Of a DNA stretch of 64,000 nucleotides, positions 16,550-25,856 are shown piece by piece. Under the pieces are notes generated by a model. That model did not search any database and was not told the DNA's origin. It was given only the letters and a program-made list of their open reading frames with translations. Position numbers and translations under genes: made by a program. Position 1 is the stretch's first letter, and each line of letters opens with the position of its first letter. Source of the DNA: CALBPI01 sp039033995 (GTDB lineage: Bacteria; Pseudomonadota; Gammaproteobacteria; Steroidobacterales; Woeseiaceae); contig JBCCBP010000016.1 of the NCBI GenBank assembly GCA_039033995.1, positions 5,472 to 69,471 on the forward strand, read 5' to 3'.

Positions 16550-17689
16550 TCAAGCCGACGCAGCAGCCGGTAGCGCCGTGCAGAAAGCGGCGACGTCCTG
16601 CAGCTTGCCCATCGATACTCGCGACCAGTCGGCATAGTCCATGTATTGCCCACGAATACGAATATTTTTTTCGTCAAGTCGCGCTTTCAACGTATTCGCT
16701 GCGATACCGGATTTGAAAAACACGAAATTCGTATCGGACTTGAGATACGGCATGCCAGCCGCCTGCAAGGTTTCCTCCACCATCTCGCGACCCTGTAGTA
16801 TCTTTTGCTTCGAACGCTGGATAAAAGTCTGATCGTCATAGCAGCCGATCGCTGCGGCATAACTGACGCCAGACATCCACGACATCGCGGCACCGGCGAT
16901 GCGACGTGCCGTCTCAGGCTGCGCGATGACATACCCGACGCGGATGCCGGCCAGACCATACAACTTAGAAAACGTACGCGACACGATGACATCGTGACCC
17001 TCGCGCACAAGGTCGATACAGCTATGTCGCTCGGGCTGATCGGTGAGTTCCATGTAGGCCTCATCGACGACGACGGTGGTCAGTTTTGCCATACGTTTCA
17101 CACTAGCTTTCAATGCGTCGGGCGATTCGAGGACACCGGTCGGATTGTTCGGATTGCACAGTTGCACCATGCCGGTATTGGCGTCCACCATCGATTCCAG
17201 CGCTGCCAAGTCGACCGTGAAATTTTCCTTCATCGGAGCACGCTGAATGTCTGCCAGACCGAGACGTTTCGCATACATCGGTGTTGCATCAAAAAACAAG
17301 CGCGGCGCTACGATCGGGCCTTGCTGGCCCCAAACGACAGCGATGGCCGACAGTGCTTCAGCAGACCCGGCAGAGATCACAACCTGCTCTGCTGACAGCC
17401 CATGACGCTCCGCGATCATGGCCGCCAACACACCGCCTGCCTCGTCGGCGTAATAAGCGCCCTTGCGGGCGGCGTAATCCATCATCTTTAAGGCGGAGTC
17501 CGCCGGACCGTAGGGATTCTCGTTACTGTGCAAGCGCACGATACCAGGCTGTGGCCCGATCAATTCTGAGCCACGCGGCAACGTCGGGAACGCACCGCGT
17601 GCCTCTGCGTCAAGTGCTGCTTGCTGTGTTTTGCATGCTGCCGTTAATGCAGCGGCGCCTGCCAGGACCGTGCGTCTCGTCGTCATCAT
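16550..17689 (-). CDS. Aminotransferase class I/II (HisC-like) with Tat/lipoprotein-type leader
   Basis: About 379 residues from the ATG that follows a GGAGAAGAG ribosome site. The leader has a twin arginine (TTRRTVLAG) and a possible lipobox (ALTAAC) before the mature domain. The fold-type I core shows LHSNENPYGP, NPNNPTG, DEAYMEL and the PLP-lysine segment SRTFSKLYGLAGIRVGY, so the enzyme should be active. It resembles histidinol-phosphate aminotransferases but is not next to his genes. Tat export of a folded, cofactor-loaded enzyme would be consistent; the physiological substrate is unknown. Confidence 0.85.
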   Translation of the reverse strand: MMTTRRTVLAGAAALTAACKTQQAALDAEARGAFPTLPRGSELIGPQPGIVRLHSNENPYGPADSALKMMDYAARKGAYYADEAGGVLAAMIAERHGLSAEQVVISAGSAEALSAIAVVWGQQGPIVAPRLFFDATPMYAKRLGLADIQRAPMKENFTVDLAALESMVDANTGMVQLCNPNNPTGVLESPDALKASVKRMAKLTTVVVDEAYMELTDQPERHSCIDLVREGHDVIVSRTFSKLYGLAGIRVGYVIAQPETARRIAGAAMSWMSGVSYAAAIGCYDDQTFIQRSKQKILQGREMVEETLQAAGMPYLKSDTNFVFFKSGIAANTLKARLDEKNIRIRGQYMDYADWSRVSMGKLQDVAAFCTALPAAASA

Positions 17690-17761
17690 CGCTCTTCTCC
17701 TCATCCCCCCGCTGCCACCAGCATGGCATAGAGAGGACGCGAGCGCGACCAACACGGTTGA

Positions 17762-18385
17762 CTACCAGTTTGGGCCTGCGAATGTCATACGAAAGAAGTG
17801 CCCGAACAGGGCCGGGTTCATCACGATGGTAAACACGAAACCCCACAATGCCCCGGTGAAGTGTGCCATGTGACCAATGTTGTCCGTGCCGCGCTTATCC
17901 ATGTACCACGAATAATAAAGATATGCCGCTCCGCCCAGAATCTGCGGGATGGGCAAGACACCATACAAGTAGAGGTTCTGCCACGGGTCGAAAACGATCA
18001 CCGCGAACACAACGGCTGAGACGCCACCCGACGCGCCAAGTGCGGCATAGTGCGGGTTGTTGCGATAGCGGAGATACGCCGGTATCGATGCAACGGCAAT
18101 GCCGCCAACATAGAGAAACATGAACTTGTGCAGCGCAAACGGCTGTAGCGCGGCGGGATAATAGAAACTCTCCAGTGCGGTGCCGAACGACCACAGCACA
18201 AACATATTGATGGCGAGATGCAAAAAATCAGCATGGATCAGCCCTGACGACAGGAATCGATACCATTGCTTGCGCTCACGGATCGTCACCGGGTGAAATA
18301 ATAACTGCGATTTGACACCGCCATTGTCCATGAACAGCAGGGACACGCCGCAGGTCACGGCGACAATAAACAGAGTGAAGGTCAT
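17762..18385 (-). CDS. Rhomboid-family intramembrane serine protease
   Basis: About 207 residues, six hydrophobic helices. The catalytic serine is in GASGGVSA (Ser119) and the partner histidine in AHFTGALWG (His175). HLAIN (His56, Asn60) supplies the oxyanion side. I chose the internal ATG because the longer frame adds a basic, non-hydrophobic extension. It cleaves membrane-anchored substrates within the bilayer; no substrate is evident in the adjacent genes. It looks like a general rhomboid rather than a rhombosortase. Confidence 0.87.
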   Translation of the reverse strand: MTFTLFIVAVTCGVSLLFMDNGGVKSQLLFHPVTIRERKQWYRFLSSGLIHADFLHLAINMFVLWSFGTALESFYYPAALQPFALHKFMFLYVGGIAVASIPAYLRYRNNPHYAALGASGGVSAVVFAVIVFDPWQNLYLYGVLPIPQILGGAAYLYYSWYMDKRGTDNIGHMAHFTGALWGFVFTIVMNPALFGHFFRMTFAGPNW

Positions 18386-18582
18386 GATTGGGGTGCGTCG
18401 GTCGCCGCCTCTTGTTGTGATGTTCACAGTGTAACGTAGTACAGCGCAGACCAGGCGTCGGCTGGCAGGGCGACAGCCCGTAGGACTCACCGGGGTGTCT
18501 AGATTCGGTCGAAGCGCATAACCGAATTCATGTTACAAACGGGGATTAGCCTGTTCCGTCACACTGGCCGATTGCACAAAAC

Positions 18583-18591
18583 TGCTACAAT
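18583..18591 (+). promoter_or_regulatory. Extended -10 promoter of the ygiQ gene
   Basis: TGC TACAAT fits an extended -10 element (TGnTACAAT), 27 bases before the ATG at 18619. Such promoters need little -35 sequence, and none is obvious here. Confidence 0.5.
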
Positions 18592-18618
18592 CGTCGGCTA
18601 ACCACGAGTGGGAACGAG

Positions 18619-20781
18619 ATGCGTCAGAGCCCTACCCAATTGTTCGACTATCCCAAGTATTGGGCTGAGTGCTACCCGCGCGCGACATTTTTGCCCATGT
18701 CGCGTGACGAGATGGATGCGCTCGGCTGGGACAGTTGCGACATCATTCTCGTAACCGGTGATGCCTATGTCGACCACCCGTCGTTCGGAATGGCGGTGAT
18801 CGGGCGACTGCTCGAAGCACAGGGCTTTCGCGTTGGCATCATTGCACAACCAGACTGGCGCTCGAAGGACGCATTCGAGGCCTTGGGCAGACCCAATCTG
18901 TATTTCGGCGTCACAGCCGGCAACATGGATTCGATGATCAACCGTTACACGGCCGATCGCAAACCCCGTTCCGATGATGCTTACACCGCAGGCGGACAAT
19001 CGGGCGCTCGCCCGGACCGTTGCTCACTCGTCTATGCGCAGCGCGTACGTGAAGCGTTTCCTGATGTGCCGCTGGTACTCGGTGGCATCGAAGCATCGCT
19101 GCGTCGCATTGCTCACTACGACTATTGGCAGGAGTCGGTACGTCGCTCGATCCTCGTCGATGCGACCGCGGATATTCTGCTGTATGGCAACGCGGAGCGA
19201 GCGCTTGTGGAAATCTCGCATCGCTTCGCGCGTGGAGAGACCGTCGCCACGATGATGGACGTGCGCGGATGTGCGTTCATTCGTCGAGATACCCCGGAAG
19301 GCTGGTGGGAGATCGACTCCACGCGCGTCGACCGCCCTGGCAAGATCGACCACATCGTCAATCCCTATGTGAGCACAACAGACGCGCGCAACTGTGAGAT
19401 TGAACGAGCGGCTGCCGGCGAAACCGATAACGAGACAACCAGCACACCGCTGCGTTTCGTTCCGGACGCCAGACGTAATCGGCATCGCACCGTAATTCGA
19501 TTACCGTCGTTTGAGAAGGTACGCAATGATGCGGTGCTGTATGCCCACGCGAATCGCGTATTGCATCTCGAAACCAACCCCGGTAATGCCCGAGCGCTCG
19601 TGCAAGCGCACGGCGATCACGACGTCTGGTTAACACCACCGCCGATTCCGCTGACAACCGAGGAAATGGACTACATTTTCGATCAGCCCTTCCAGCGCGT
19701 GCCCCACCCGACCTATGGTGATGCGAAGATCCCGGCTTATGAGATGATCCGCTTTTCCGTCAACATCATGCGCGGGTGTTTTGGCGGTTGTACCTTCTGT
19801 TCCATCACCGAGCACGAGGGCCGCATCATTCAGAATCGGTCGGAAGAGTCGATCTTGAAGGAGGTCGAGGACATTCGCGAAAAAGTGCCCGGCTTCACCG
19901 GCGTCATTTCCGATCTGGGCGGCCCAACCGCCAACATGTACCGGCTTGCCTGCAAAAGCCCGGAGATTGAGGCAGCTTGCCGCAAGCCCAGTTGTGTATT
20001 CCCTGGAATTTGTCCGAATCTGAACACCGACCACAGCGCGTTGACACAACTCTATCGCAAGGCGCGCGACTTGCCGGGCATCAAGAAGATCCTGATCGCC
20101 TCAGGTCTGCGTTATGATCTGGCCGTCGAAGATCCGGAGTACGTCAAGGAACTTGTGACACATCACGTCGGCGGTTATCTCAAGATTGCGCCCGAACACA
20201 CCGAGCGCGGACCACTCGACAAGATGATGAAGCCGGGGATCGGTACCTATGATCGATTCAAAGAGATGTTTGAGCAGTTCACACGGGAAGCGGGCAAAGA
20301 GCAATACCTCATCCCCTACTTCATCGCGGCGCACCCGGGCACAACCGATGAAGACATGATCAACCTAGCGTTGTGGTTGAAGGCAAATGGATTTCGTGCG
20401 GATCAGGTGCAGGCTTTTTATCCGTCGCCGATGGCCACGGCGACAGCGATGTATCACTCCGGAAAAAATCCACTGGCAAAAGTCGGGTATAAAAGTGATG
20501 GTGTTGAGGTGATCAAAACCGCTGAGCAACGCATTCTGCATAAAGCGCTGTTACGTTATCACGACCCGGACAATTGGCCGGTCATTCGAGACGCATTGAT
20601 CCGACTAGGACGTCGCGATCTGATCGGAGATCGCGACGACCAATTGGTACCCGCGCAAGATCCTGCCAAGCAGTATCAGGCGCACCGCCGCAAAAATTCT
20701 GCCAAAGCTCACCAGAAGCGTCTCAAGAAGAATCGACTGGCAACACAGCACACAGGCCTCCCGCCGCGGCAGCAGTCCTGA
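18619..20781 (+). CDS. YgiQ-family radical SAM protein
   Basis: 720 residues, the usual YgiQ size. The N-terminal region (about 1-330) carries YWAECYGxx-like openings (FDYPKYWAECYPRATF) and the GGIEASLRRIAHYDYW signature. The radical SAM domain has the CxxxCxxC cluster motif in RGCFGGCTFCSITEHEG (about residues 389-395). A basic C-terminal tail ends the protein. It binds a 4Fe-4S cluster and cleaves SAM; the reaction of YgiQ is unknown. The PLA2-like lipoprotein gene begins 16 bases after the stop. Confidence 0.92.
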   Translation: MRQSPTQLFDYPKYWAECYPRATFLPMSRDEMDALGWDSCDIILVTGDAYVDHPSFGMAVIGRLLEAQGFRVGIIAQPDWRSKDAFEALGRPNLYFGVTAGNMDSMINRYTADRKPRSDDAYTAGGQSGARPDRCSLVYAQRVREAFPDVPLVLGGIEASLRRIAHYDYWQESVRRSILVDATADILLYGNAERALVEISHRFARGETVATMMDVRGCAFIRRDTPEGWWEIDSTRVDRPGKIDHIVNPYVSTTDARNCEIERAAAGETDNETTSTPLRFVPDARRNRHRTVIRLPSFEKVRNDAVLYAHANRVLHLETNPGNARALVQAHGDHDVWLTPPPIPLTTEEMDYIFDQPFQRVPHPTYGDAKIPAYEMIRFSVNIMRGCFGGCTFCSITEHEGRIIQNRSEESILKEVEDIREKVPGFTGVISDLGGPTANMYRLACKSPEIEAACRKPSCVFPGICPNLNTDHSALTQLYRKARDLPGIKKILIASGLRYDLAVEDPEYVKELVTHHVGGYLKIAPEHTERGPLDKMMKPGIGTYDRFKEMFEQFTREAGKEQYLIPYFIAAHPGTTDEDMINLALWLKANGFRADQVQAFYPSPMATATAMYHSGKNPLAKVGYKSDGVEVIKTAEQRILHKALLRYHDPDNWPVIRDALIRLGRRDLIGDRDDQLVPAQDPAKQYQAHRRKNSAKAHQKRLKKNRLATQHTGLPPRQQS

Positions 20782-20797
20782 TCGCGGAACAGAACGC

Positions 20798-21277
20798 ATG
20801 CGGCACTCGTCCAGCCACACTTTTCCTTTTCGCCAAGCTACGATGTTGTGCACGATCGTTGTGACGGCATGGCTCGGCGGCTGCAAAACTGAAGCGACAC
20901 TCAAGCCGTTCACCAGCGACGGTTGCTCATTGTTTCCCGATGCCTCCCCGATCTCCGAATCCGACTGGTGTGCCTGTTGCTATCAACACGACATCGCTTA
21001 TTGGCAAGGCGGCACCAAAGCGCAACGACAGGCAGCCGACGAGGCGCTCCGACAATGTGTTGCGGACAAAACGGGTAACACGGCGCTCGCCAATCTGATG
21101 TACGAGGGCGTACGGGTGGGCGGCAGTCCATATTTTTACAACTGGTATCGCTGGGGCTACGGCTGGCCATATGAGCGTAAGTACCAAGCGTTGACGTCGG
21201 CCGAACTCAAGCTGGCCGACCGGTTGCTGGCCACCCATCGACAGCAGGCGAAAGCTCAGGCTTGCGCCAGTCGCTAG
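20798..21277 (+). CDS. Phospholipase A2-like lipoprotein
   Basis: 159 residues. A signal with lipobox (AWLGGC) suggests an envelope lipoprotein. The mature part contains DGCSLFPD and CCYQHDIAYW, which match the PLA2 calcium/catalytic pattern CCxxHDxxY, then GGSPYFYNWYRWGYGWPY. It may hydrolyse phospholipids in the envelope or outside the cell, though catalysis is not proven for this bacterial group. A later ATG at 20843 would shorten the leader; both starts keep the lipobox. Confidence 0.7.
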   Translation: MRHSSSHTFPFRQATMLCTIVVTAWLGGCKTEATLKPFTSDGCSLFPDASPISESDWCACCYQHDIAYWQGGTKAQRQAADEALRQCVADKTGNTALANLMYEGVRVGGSPYFYNWYRWGYGWPYERKYQALTSAELKLADRLLATHRQQAKAQACASR

Positions 21278-21448
21278 GGCGCAGTCCAACCGACGCGCGC
21301 ATCAGCATCCCACACTCAGTCCTTTTGCCCTTTCCAACAGGTGACCTGGATAGCGGCAAAGGCCACTGGGGTACGACCCGAACGCCAACGCTGCTGAGCC
21401 CTCGAATAGCGCCCGATACCCATTTTGACGGACCTCAGAGGTGTATTT

Positions 21449-21466
21449 TTGTCACCGATGTGACAA
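21449..21466. promoter_or_regulatory. Inverted repeat upstream of the hybrid kinase gene
   Basis: TTGTCAC-CGAT-GTGACAA: perfect seven-base arms with a four-base centre, about 95 bases before the likely kinase start. It lies in a 284-base gene-free stretch (21278-21561) where I otherwise see nothing. It could be an operator; the regulator is unknown. Confidence 0.35.
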
Positions 21467-21561
21467 GGTATTAGCAGTAGTTGGAGTTACGCGATCAACG
21501 ACTTCACCAAACCACGTCGATTTTGGGTCGGTGTGCGGTGTGTTGTTGGGTCGAAACAAGG

Positions 21562-23487
21562 ATGAGTCTGGTGGTCACACAAACACCTGACAGTAAGGAA
21601 ACACGCGACGACTGGAATAGTTTTCGCACGATCATGCTGGCGACGCCCGTCATCGTGCTCGTCGTTGCACTTGCAGTTGGAGATTTCACCACGGCAGCGC
21701 CGCTCGCGGCTTTTGCTGTTTGTGCTATCTGCCTGTTTTATTTTCGTCGAGGCCTGAAACGCACCATCACCCTGCATGCGGTGATCGGGTTACTACTGTG
21801 CTATCAGACCTTGTTGCTATACAGCGCAAGCGACGAGCCCAATATCGGCATCGTTTGGTATTTGATCGTACCGGCGATTGGCGCCCTGCTCGGCAGTCGC
21901 GGTCATATTCTTTTCTGGACGCCAATCACGCTCGCCGCGATCGTGTTTAGCTGGCTGCAATACCGGCAGCTGCCGGTGTTTGCTCATCCGATGTCGCTCG
22001 CCAACCTACTCGGCGCCACATTGGTGGTTGCTTATGCATCGCTCGGTTTTATTGGCCAGAGAAAACGTAAAGAGCAGGAGTTGAAAGACGCACTGTTCGC
22101 GGCACAGGTCGCCGAGCGCGAAGCACGAGACGCCCGCAATGCGACGACACGGTTTCTCGGCTCGATGAGCCACGAATTGCGGACGCCGTTAACCAGCATT
22201 GCGCTTTCCGCTGAAGTACTGGAAGACAAACTACGCGATTCACCGGATCGGCATTGGCCGAGCAATATTCAGGCAAGCACACAATCGTTGCTGCTGTTGC
22301 TGAACGACGTACTCAGCCTCGCGCGCAGCGATGCTGCGCAAGTCAAACGCAAAGCGGAATTGTTTGCTATCGAAGACGTGCTTGAGGCAGTCCGTGCCAT
22401 CGCCTACCCATTGGCATTGGCACGCCGTGTCACGTTGTTTGTCGGCGCGATGCCGGACGTCACAGCAGAGTTGCTTGGCGAACCCGACAGACTGCGCCAG
22501 GTGCTCGTCAATCTATTGAACAATGCACTGCAACATGCGGAAGCAACGCATGTCTGGCTGCTTGCCGAGAGCACAATGGATGGTGTTCGTTTCAGCGTGG
22601 GCGACAATGGCCGTGGCATCGCGAAAAACCTGCAGGACGATATTTTCCAGCCATTTTTTCGCGGCGCGGATAATGATCGCAACGAACAGCCCAATGGGTC
22701 TGGATTAGGTCTCGCCATTTCTGCCGGCTACCTGAAATCGATGAATAGTGAGCTGTCGCTCGATAGCGAGCCCGGTGCCGGCGCCGTCTTCAGTTTCGTG
22801 TTGCAAGCGAATGATCACGCTCGCGTACCAATAGGCACGCGACACTCCATTGAGACAGAGTGGCCCAACGCACTGGCAATACGCGGCAGTTTTGATGTGG
22901 CGCTCAAGTGGGCGCGCGCGTGGCTTGCGATATGGGCGATTCAGGAGACACAATCGGCAAACGATGGCTTTTACGCGGCAGATGACACCGCCTCGCAACT
23001 CGGGTCCATTAGCGAACTCAAGCGCCAACTCGGATCACTGGGGGCTAAAGCGCCAGCGACGGTGGCTCCCGCTCGTAGTCTTCGGCAAACGCTGAGCCAC
23101 TCGCTGAACTGCGTGGTGTGTGATGACGATACGCGAATACTTGATGTGCTGGCGGCGCGACTCAAAATCGCCCGCCATACGGCGACGTGTTTTTCTTCCG
23201 CAGGCGACATGCTCGATCATCTGACAAACCATACGCCTGACGTCATCATTCTCGACTTACATTTATCGGGGGAATCCGGCCTCGATGCACTAAAACAACT
23301 GAGGGCCAGCCAGCTCGCCAGTGCCGGGACGCCGGTTTGTATGCTGAGCGGCGCGCTCGACGAACGTGAGGCGTGCCTGTCTGCAGGTGCTGACGCGTAT
23401 CTGTTCAAGCCCGCCAGCGGCGATGAATTGCTGGAAGCCATTCAGACCATCACCAACCCGATCATGCAGGCAGCTGCCGCGCGTTAG
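21562..23487 (+). CDS. Hybrid sensor histidine kinase/response regulator
   Basis: About 641 residues from ATG 21562; an upstream TTG at 21481 only adds a non-conserved, cysteine-rich extension. About six membrane helices form the N-terminus (to about 170), then a coiled-coil, the H-box SMSHELRTPLTS (His204), N-box NLLNNALQHA, G1 DNGRGIA and G2 GSGLGLAIS. A C-terminal receiver has the acidic pair DDD, phospho-acceptor Asp565 (VIILDLHLS) and the LFKPAS lysine. The sensor resembles membrane-helix sensors without a large periplasmic loop, so the signal is probably sensed in the membrane. No separate response regulator is adjacent. Confidence 0.9.
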   Translation: MSLVVTQTPDSKETRDDWNSFRTIMLATPVIVLVVALAVGDFTTAAPLAAFAVCAICLFYFRRGLKRTITLHAVIGLLLCYQTLLLYSASDEPNIGIVWYLIVPAIGALLGSRGHILFWTPITLAAIVFSWLQYRQLPVFAHPMSLANLLGATLVVAYASLGFIGQRKRKEQELKDALFAAQVAEREARDARNATTRFLGSMSHELRTPLTSIALSAEVLEDKLRDSPDRHWPSNIQASTQSLLLLLNDVLSLARSDAAQVKRKAELFAIEDVLEAVRAIAYPLALARRVTLFVGAMPDVTAELLGEPDRLRQVLVNLLNNALQHAEATHVWLLAESTMDGVRFSVGDNGRGIAKNLQDDIFQPFFRGADNDRNEQPNGSGLGLAISAGYLKSMNSELSLDSEPGAGAVFSFVLQANDHARVPIGTRHSIETEWPNALAIRGSFDVALKWARAWLAIWAIQETQSANDGFYAADDTASQLGSISELKRQLGSLGAKAPATVAPARSLRQTLSHSLNCVVCDDDTRILDVLAARLKIARHTATCFSSAGDMLDHLTNHTPDVIILDLHLSGESGLDALKQLRASQLASAGTPVCMLSGALDEREACLSAGADAYLFKPASGDELLEAIQTITNPIMQAAAAR

Positions 23488-23918
23488 CCCGCAGTCAGCA
23501 TGACCGCTGCCGTACGCAGCAAGAGTCCGAACAGCACGACACTCGATATCGCGAATGCAAAAAAGCGCGGTACAACATTGGCTGCCAGCACCTGCACAAG
23601 CGAATGAACAACGCGAGTCGCGACGTACAGCCAGGCGAGCGTCAACCCCAGCATATCCTGTTGCCCGAGCAGAGCGATCATGATCATCAACGCATAAAAC
23701 AACGTTGGCTGTTCATGCAGGTGATTGTAGTTGTCTGCCACGGAGCGAGCGGCGGCAGGCATTTTCGCCTGCCAATCGGCGCTTGGATGACGCGCTTTGT
23801 TGGGGTGGATGCGCGCCTGTTTCATCGCAGGAATCCGGGAAAAATATAGCCACAGCCACATCACCATCGTCCAGCACATCAACGCGATCGCTGGCAACAG
23901 AAACCACTCGACAGACAT
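23484..23918 (-). CDS. MAPEG-family membrane protein
   Basis: 144 residues with four hydrophobic helices and the family segment ARSVADNYNHLHEQPTLFYAL, which in MAPEG enzymes binds glutathione. Eukaryotic relatives are glutathione transferases or peroxidases; bacterial roles are mostly undefined. It is convergent with the hybrid kinase gene and the two 3' ends overlap by four bases. Confidence 0.87.
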   Translation of the reverse strand: MSVEWFLLPAIALMCWTMVMWLWLYFSRIPAMKQARIHPNKARHPSADWQAKMPAAARSVADNYNHLHEQPTLFYALMIMIALLGQQDMLGLTLAWLYVATRVVHSLVQVLAANVVPRFFAFAISSVVLFGLLLRTAAVMLTAG

Positions 23919-24023
23919 AAGCCACCCACTTCAAAACGCTTTGAGAATGGGCGCAAGTTATCACATTGCCGCGAATCAAAATGCATAGCCTTCATGCAAT
24001 ATTGCACGGGCAAATGATGGCAG

Positions 24024-24476
24024 CTAGCGCTCCGTCGCCGCCGCTGTAAAGGCAGCGAGTGCCGCGCTGATATTGGCCAACGGCGTTGCACAACCATCCA
24101 TGCTGTGGCGCTTCGCAAGGTAGGCGGGGTCGTTGTAGCTCAGCCAGACATCTTGCGCCGCATCTTCATAGATCAGTGCTTTCTGAGGGAGGTCCAGACC
24201 CACGGACTGAGCGCAACGCATCAGCGGCGTGCCCGCTTTGGGGTTACCAAACACGACCACAACAGTCGGCGGCAGCGATTGACCCACACGTTGCGCGCCA
24301 GCAGCATGATCGATCGTCGCAAAATGTGTGAGGCCCTTGTCCTCAAGCACGGCCAACAGGCGCTGGGTGGTCTCGGCCACCGAATAGGCGCTCTGTTGTC
24401 GAACAATGCCTGAGTCGACAGTCGCACAGCCGGTGCAGACCAATATGACCAGAAACCAAAGACAAACTGTGCGCAT
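24024..24476 (-). CDS. DUF302-domain lipoprotein
   Basis: About 150 residues from the ATG that opens directly on a lipoprotein signal (LVILVCTGCATVD); the longer frame upstream adds 30 unlikely residues. The DUF302 domain is seen in YSVAETTQRLLAVLEDKGLTHFATIDHAAGA, VVVFGNPKAGTPLM and LPQKALIYED. DUF302 is a TBP-like fold of unknown function that occurs alone or fused to redox domains. Probably periplasm-facing. Confidence 0.85.
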   Translation of the reverse strand: MRTVCLWFLVILVCTGCATVDSGIVRQQSAYSVAETTQRLLAVLEDKGLTHFATIDHAAGAQRVGQSLPPTVVVVFGNPKAGTPLMRCAQSVGLDLPQKALIYEDAAQDVWLSYNDPAYLAKRHSMDGCATPLANISAALAAFTAAATER

Positions 24477-24597
24477 ACCAGTCTCCCGCAGAGTGGCGGC
24501 GCGAAAATACCGCCCAAGGGTTAAGCAAGCTGTACGGAGCTCGCCACAGAGTCCAGTGTAGCGCACGCGACATCGACAAGTGTCACGAAACAGACGA

Positions 24598-24620
24598 CGC
24601 GTCCCGCGTGCTAGGACGCG
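24598..24620. other. Hairpin downstream of the 24634-25131 gene
   Basis: CGCGTCC / GGACGCG, seven-base perfect stem with a nine-base loop, 14 bases past the stop of the minus-strand gene. It lacks a U-run, so it is either a weak terminator or an mRNA end-protecting structure. Confidence 0.35.
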
Positions 24621-24633
24621 CCATCATTCACTG

Positions 24634-25131
24634 TTAGCGTGTCAGCCGGTAGGCGTTGCGCTCAAAATATTCACCGTCACTATCGAAGCGCACTTCCTTG
24701 CGAATCTCGAGCCGCGACGCGTGGAGTGAATACGTCATCCGGATATCGGCCTGCTGACCATCGTCCTTGTCACGATATTCGGTCACGACAACGATCGTGC
24801 CGTCTTCTAATACCGAACGACTGACAACAGGCTCGCCATTGAGCTTTCGACCATCCTTACTGATCCGCAGTTTTTCGCGAGAGTTATATTGCGACTCGCC
24901 GGGGTATTTGATTCGGTAGATCACCTTCTTTTTGCCGGGCTTATCGAATTGAATCGTTACCGGGATTTGCTCAGACTCACCACTGGAATAATCGAGGTAG
25001 CTGAGCGAACCGGTCCACGGCGCCCCGTCGAGCATCGTGAGATCGGCTTGCGTCACACAGGGTGATTCCGCGAGAGCCCATTGAGCGACAAACAAGAGGG
25101 CAAACAAGGCGAACGTGTGGGAGATCTTCAT
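24634..25131 (-). CDS. Exported hypothetical protein
   Basis: 165 residues: a clean Sec signal (ALFALLFVAQWALA, cleavage near residue 21), then a beta-rich domain with TGSLSYLDYSSGE, KKVIYRIKYPGESQYNSREKL and VVTEYRDKDDGQQADIR. I do not recognise a family; the pattern resembles small periplasmic lipid- or ligand-binding beta proteins. An AAGGA ribosome site lies nine bases before the ATG. Its 3' flank has a hairpin at 24598-24620. Confidence 0.65.
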   Translation of the reverse strand: MKISHTFALFALLFVAQWALAESPCVTQADLTMLDGAPWTGSLSYLDYSSGESEQIPVTIQFDKPGKKKVIYRIKYPGESQYNSREKLRISKDGRKLNGEPVVSRSVLEDGTIVVVTEYRDKDDGQQADIRMTYSLHASRLEIRKEVRFDSDGEYFERNAYRLTR

Positions 25132-25200
25132 GGTTAAGTCCTTGAGTGAGGGTAGATATGAAACGTCGAGATCGATAACCGCGCTGCGAAGCGGCTTTTG

Positions 25201-25758
25201 TCAAAGCGCGACGCCGGTTTCGCAACGCTCGACGCGCTGCGTCGAGCCCAACAACGACGCTTGCCAGCAGTCCTCGTGGATCGAGCAATAGCAGATATCG
25301 ATATCAATAGCGCCGTTCCAGGCTTGGACGAGTGCGCGCGTATCGTCGTCCCATGAGACGCCAAATAAGGTCAGGCTGTCACCGGGCGCAACCACCGAAT
25401 TGCTCGGATCAGACATCGCGTAGCGGTCGTAGCTGAACGCGCGCTCCGCGCCGATCGTATCGACGATGAGTTGGTCGACATCCTGCACAGGCTGACCGTT
25501 GTGCAACAGAACCAGCTGCCCCATCAGTGCGGGGCCAACGCCTTTGTTGACCATACGCAGCCGAAAGCCCGAACTAGAGTAGGAGGGATCAATCTGGATG
25601 TATGGCCAGACTTCAGCGCGCTGCTGCGCCCGCTCACTGCTGACCTCAACAAACGAGACGAACAATGCCGCAAGCGATAGCAGAACCGCAAAAATAGCGG
25701 CTATCCGGTCAAAATTGGTACCGCTGCGCTGGCCTTTCGGCGGTGATTGATCGCTCAT
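25201..25758 (-). CDS. Hypothetical membrane-anchored protein
   Basis: About 185 residues, start chosen at the ATG behind an AAAGGAG ribosome site. One N-terminal membrane helix (IAAIFAVLLSLAALFVSFVEV, about 20-40) anchors a beta-rich outer domain with WPYIQIDPSYSSSGFRLRMVNKGVGPALM, the pattern common to small anchored proteins of unknown role. The end holds a cysteine cluster (DICYCSIHEDCW). No function can be given. Confidence 0.65.
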   Translation of the reverse strand: MSDQSPPKGQRSGTNFDRIAAIFAVLLSLAALFVSFVEVSSERAQQRAEVWPYIQIDPSYSSSGFRLRMVNKGVGPALMGQLVLLHNGQPVQDVDQLIVDTIGAERAFSYDRYAMSDPSNSVVAPGDSLTLFGVSWDDDTRALVQAWNGAIDIDICYCSIHEDCWQASLLGSTQRVERCETGVAL

Positions 25759-25856
25759 TCGTATGCTCCTTTGCTGGCGTGTGATTGGCAATGCAGTAGC
25801 AGAGAATAGGCGGACGTCGCCACTCATTCGCCTCAAAATAGCGAATTTTCATGGAT

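Noticed and set aside
16438..16677. Longer form of the small ORF, starting at 16677
   Set aside because: The extra part overlaps the aminotransferase 3' end and has no ribosome site; only the start at 16437 is supported.
17762..18385. Rhombosortase for the sorting-tail protein at 32507
   Set aside because: Length and motifs fit a general rhomboid and it is 14 kb away with no linkage.
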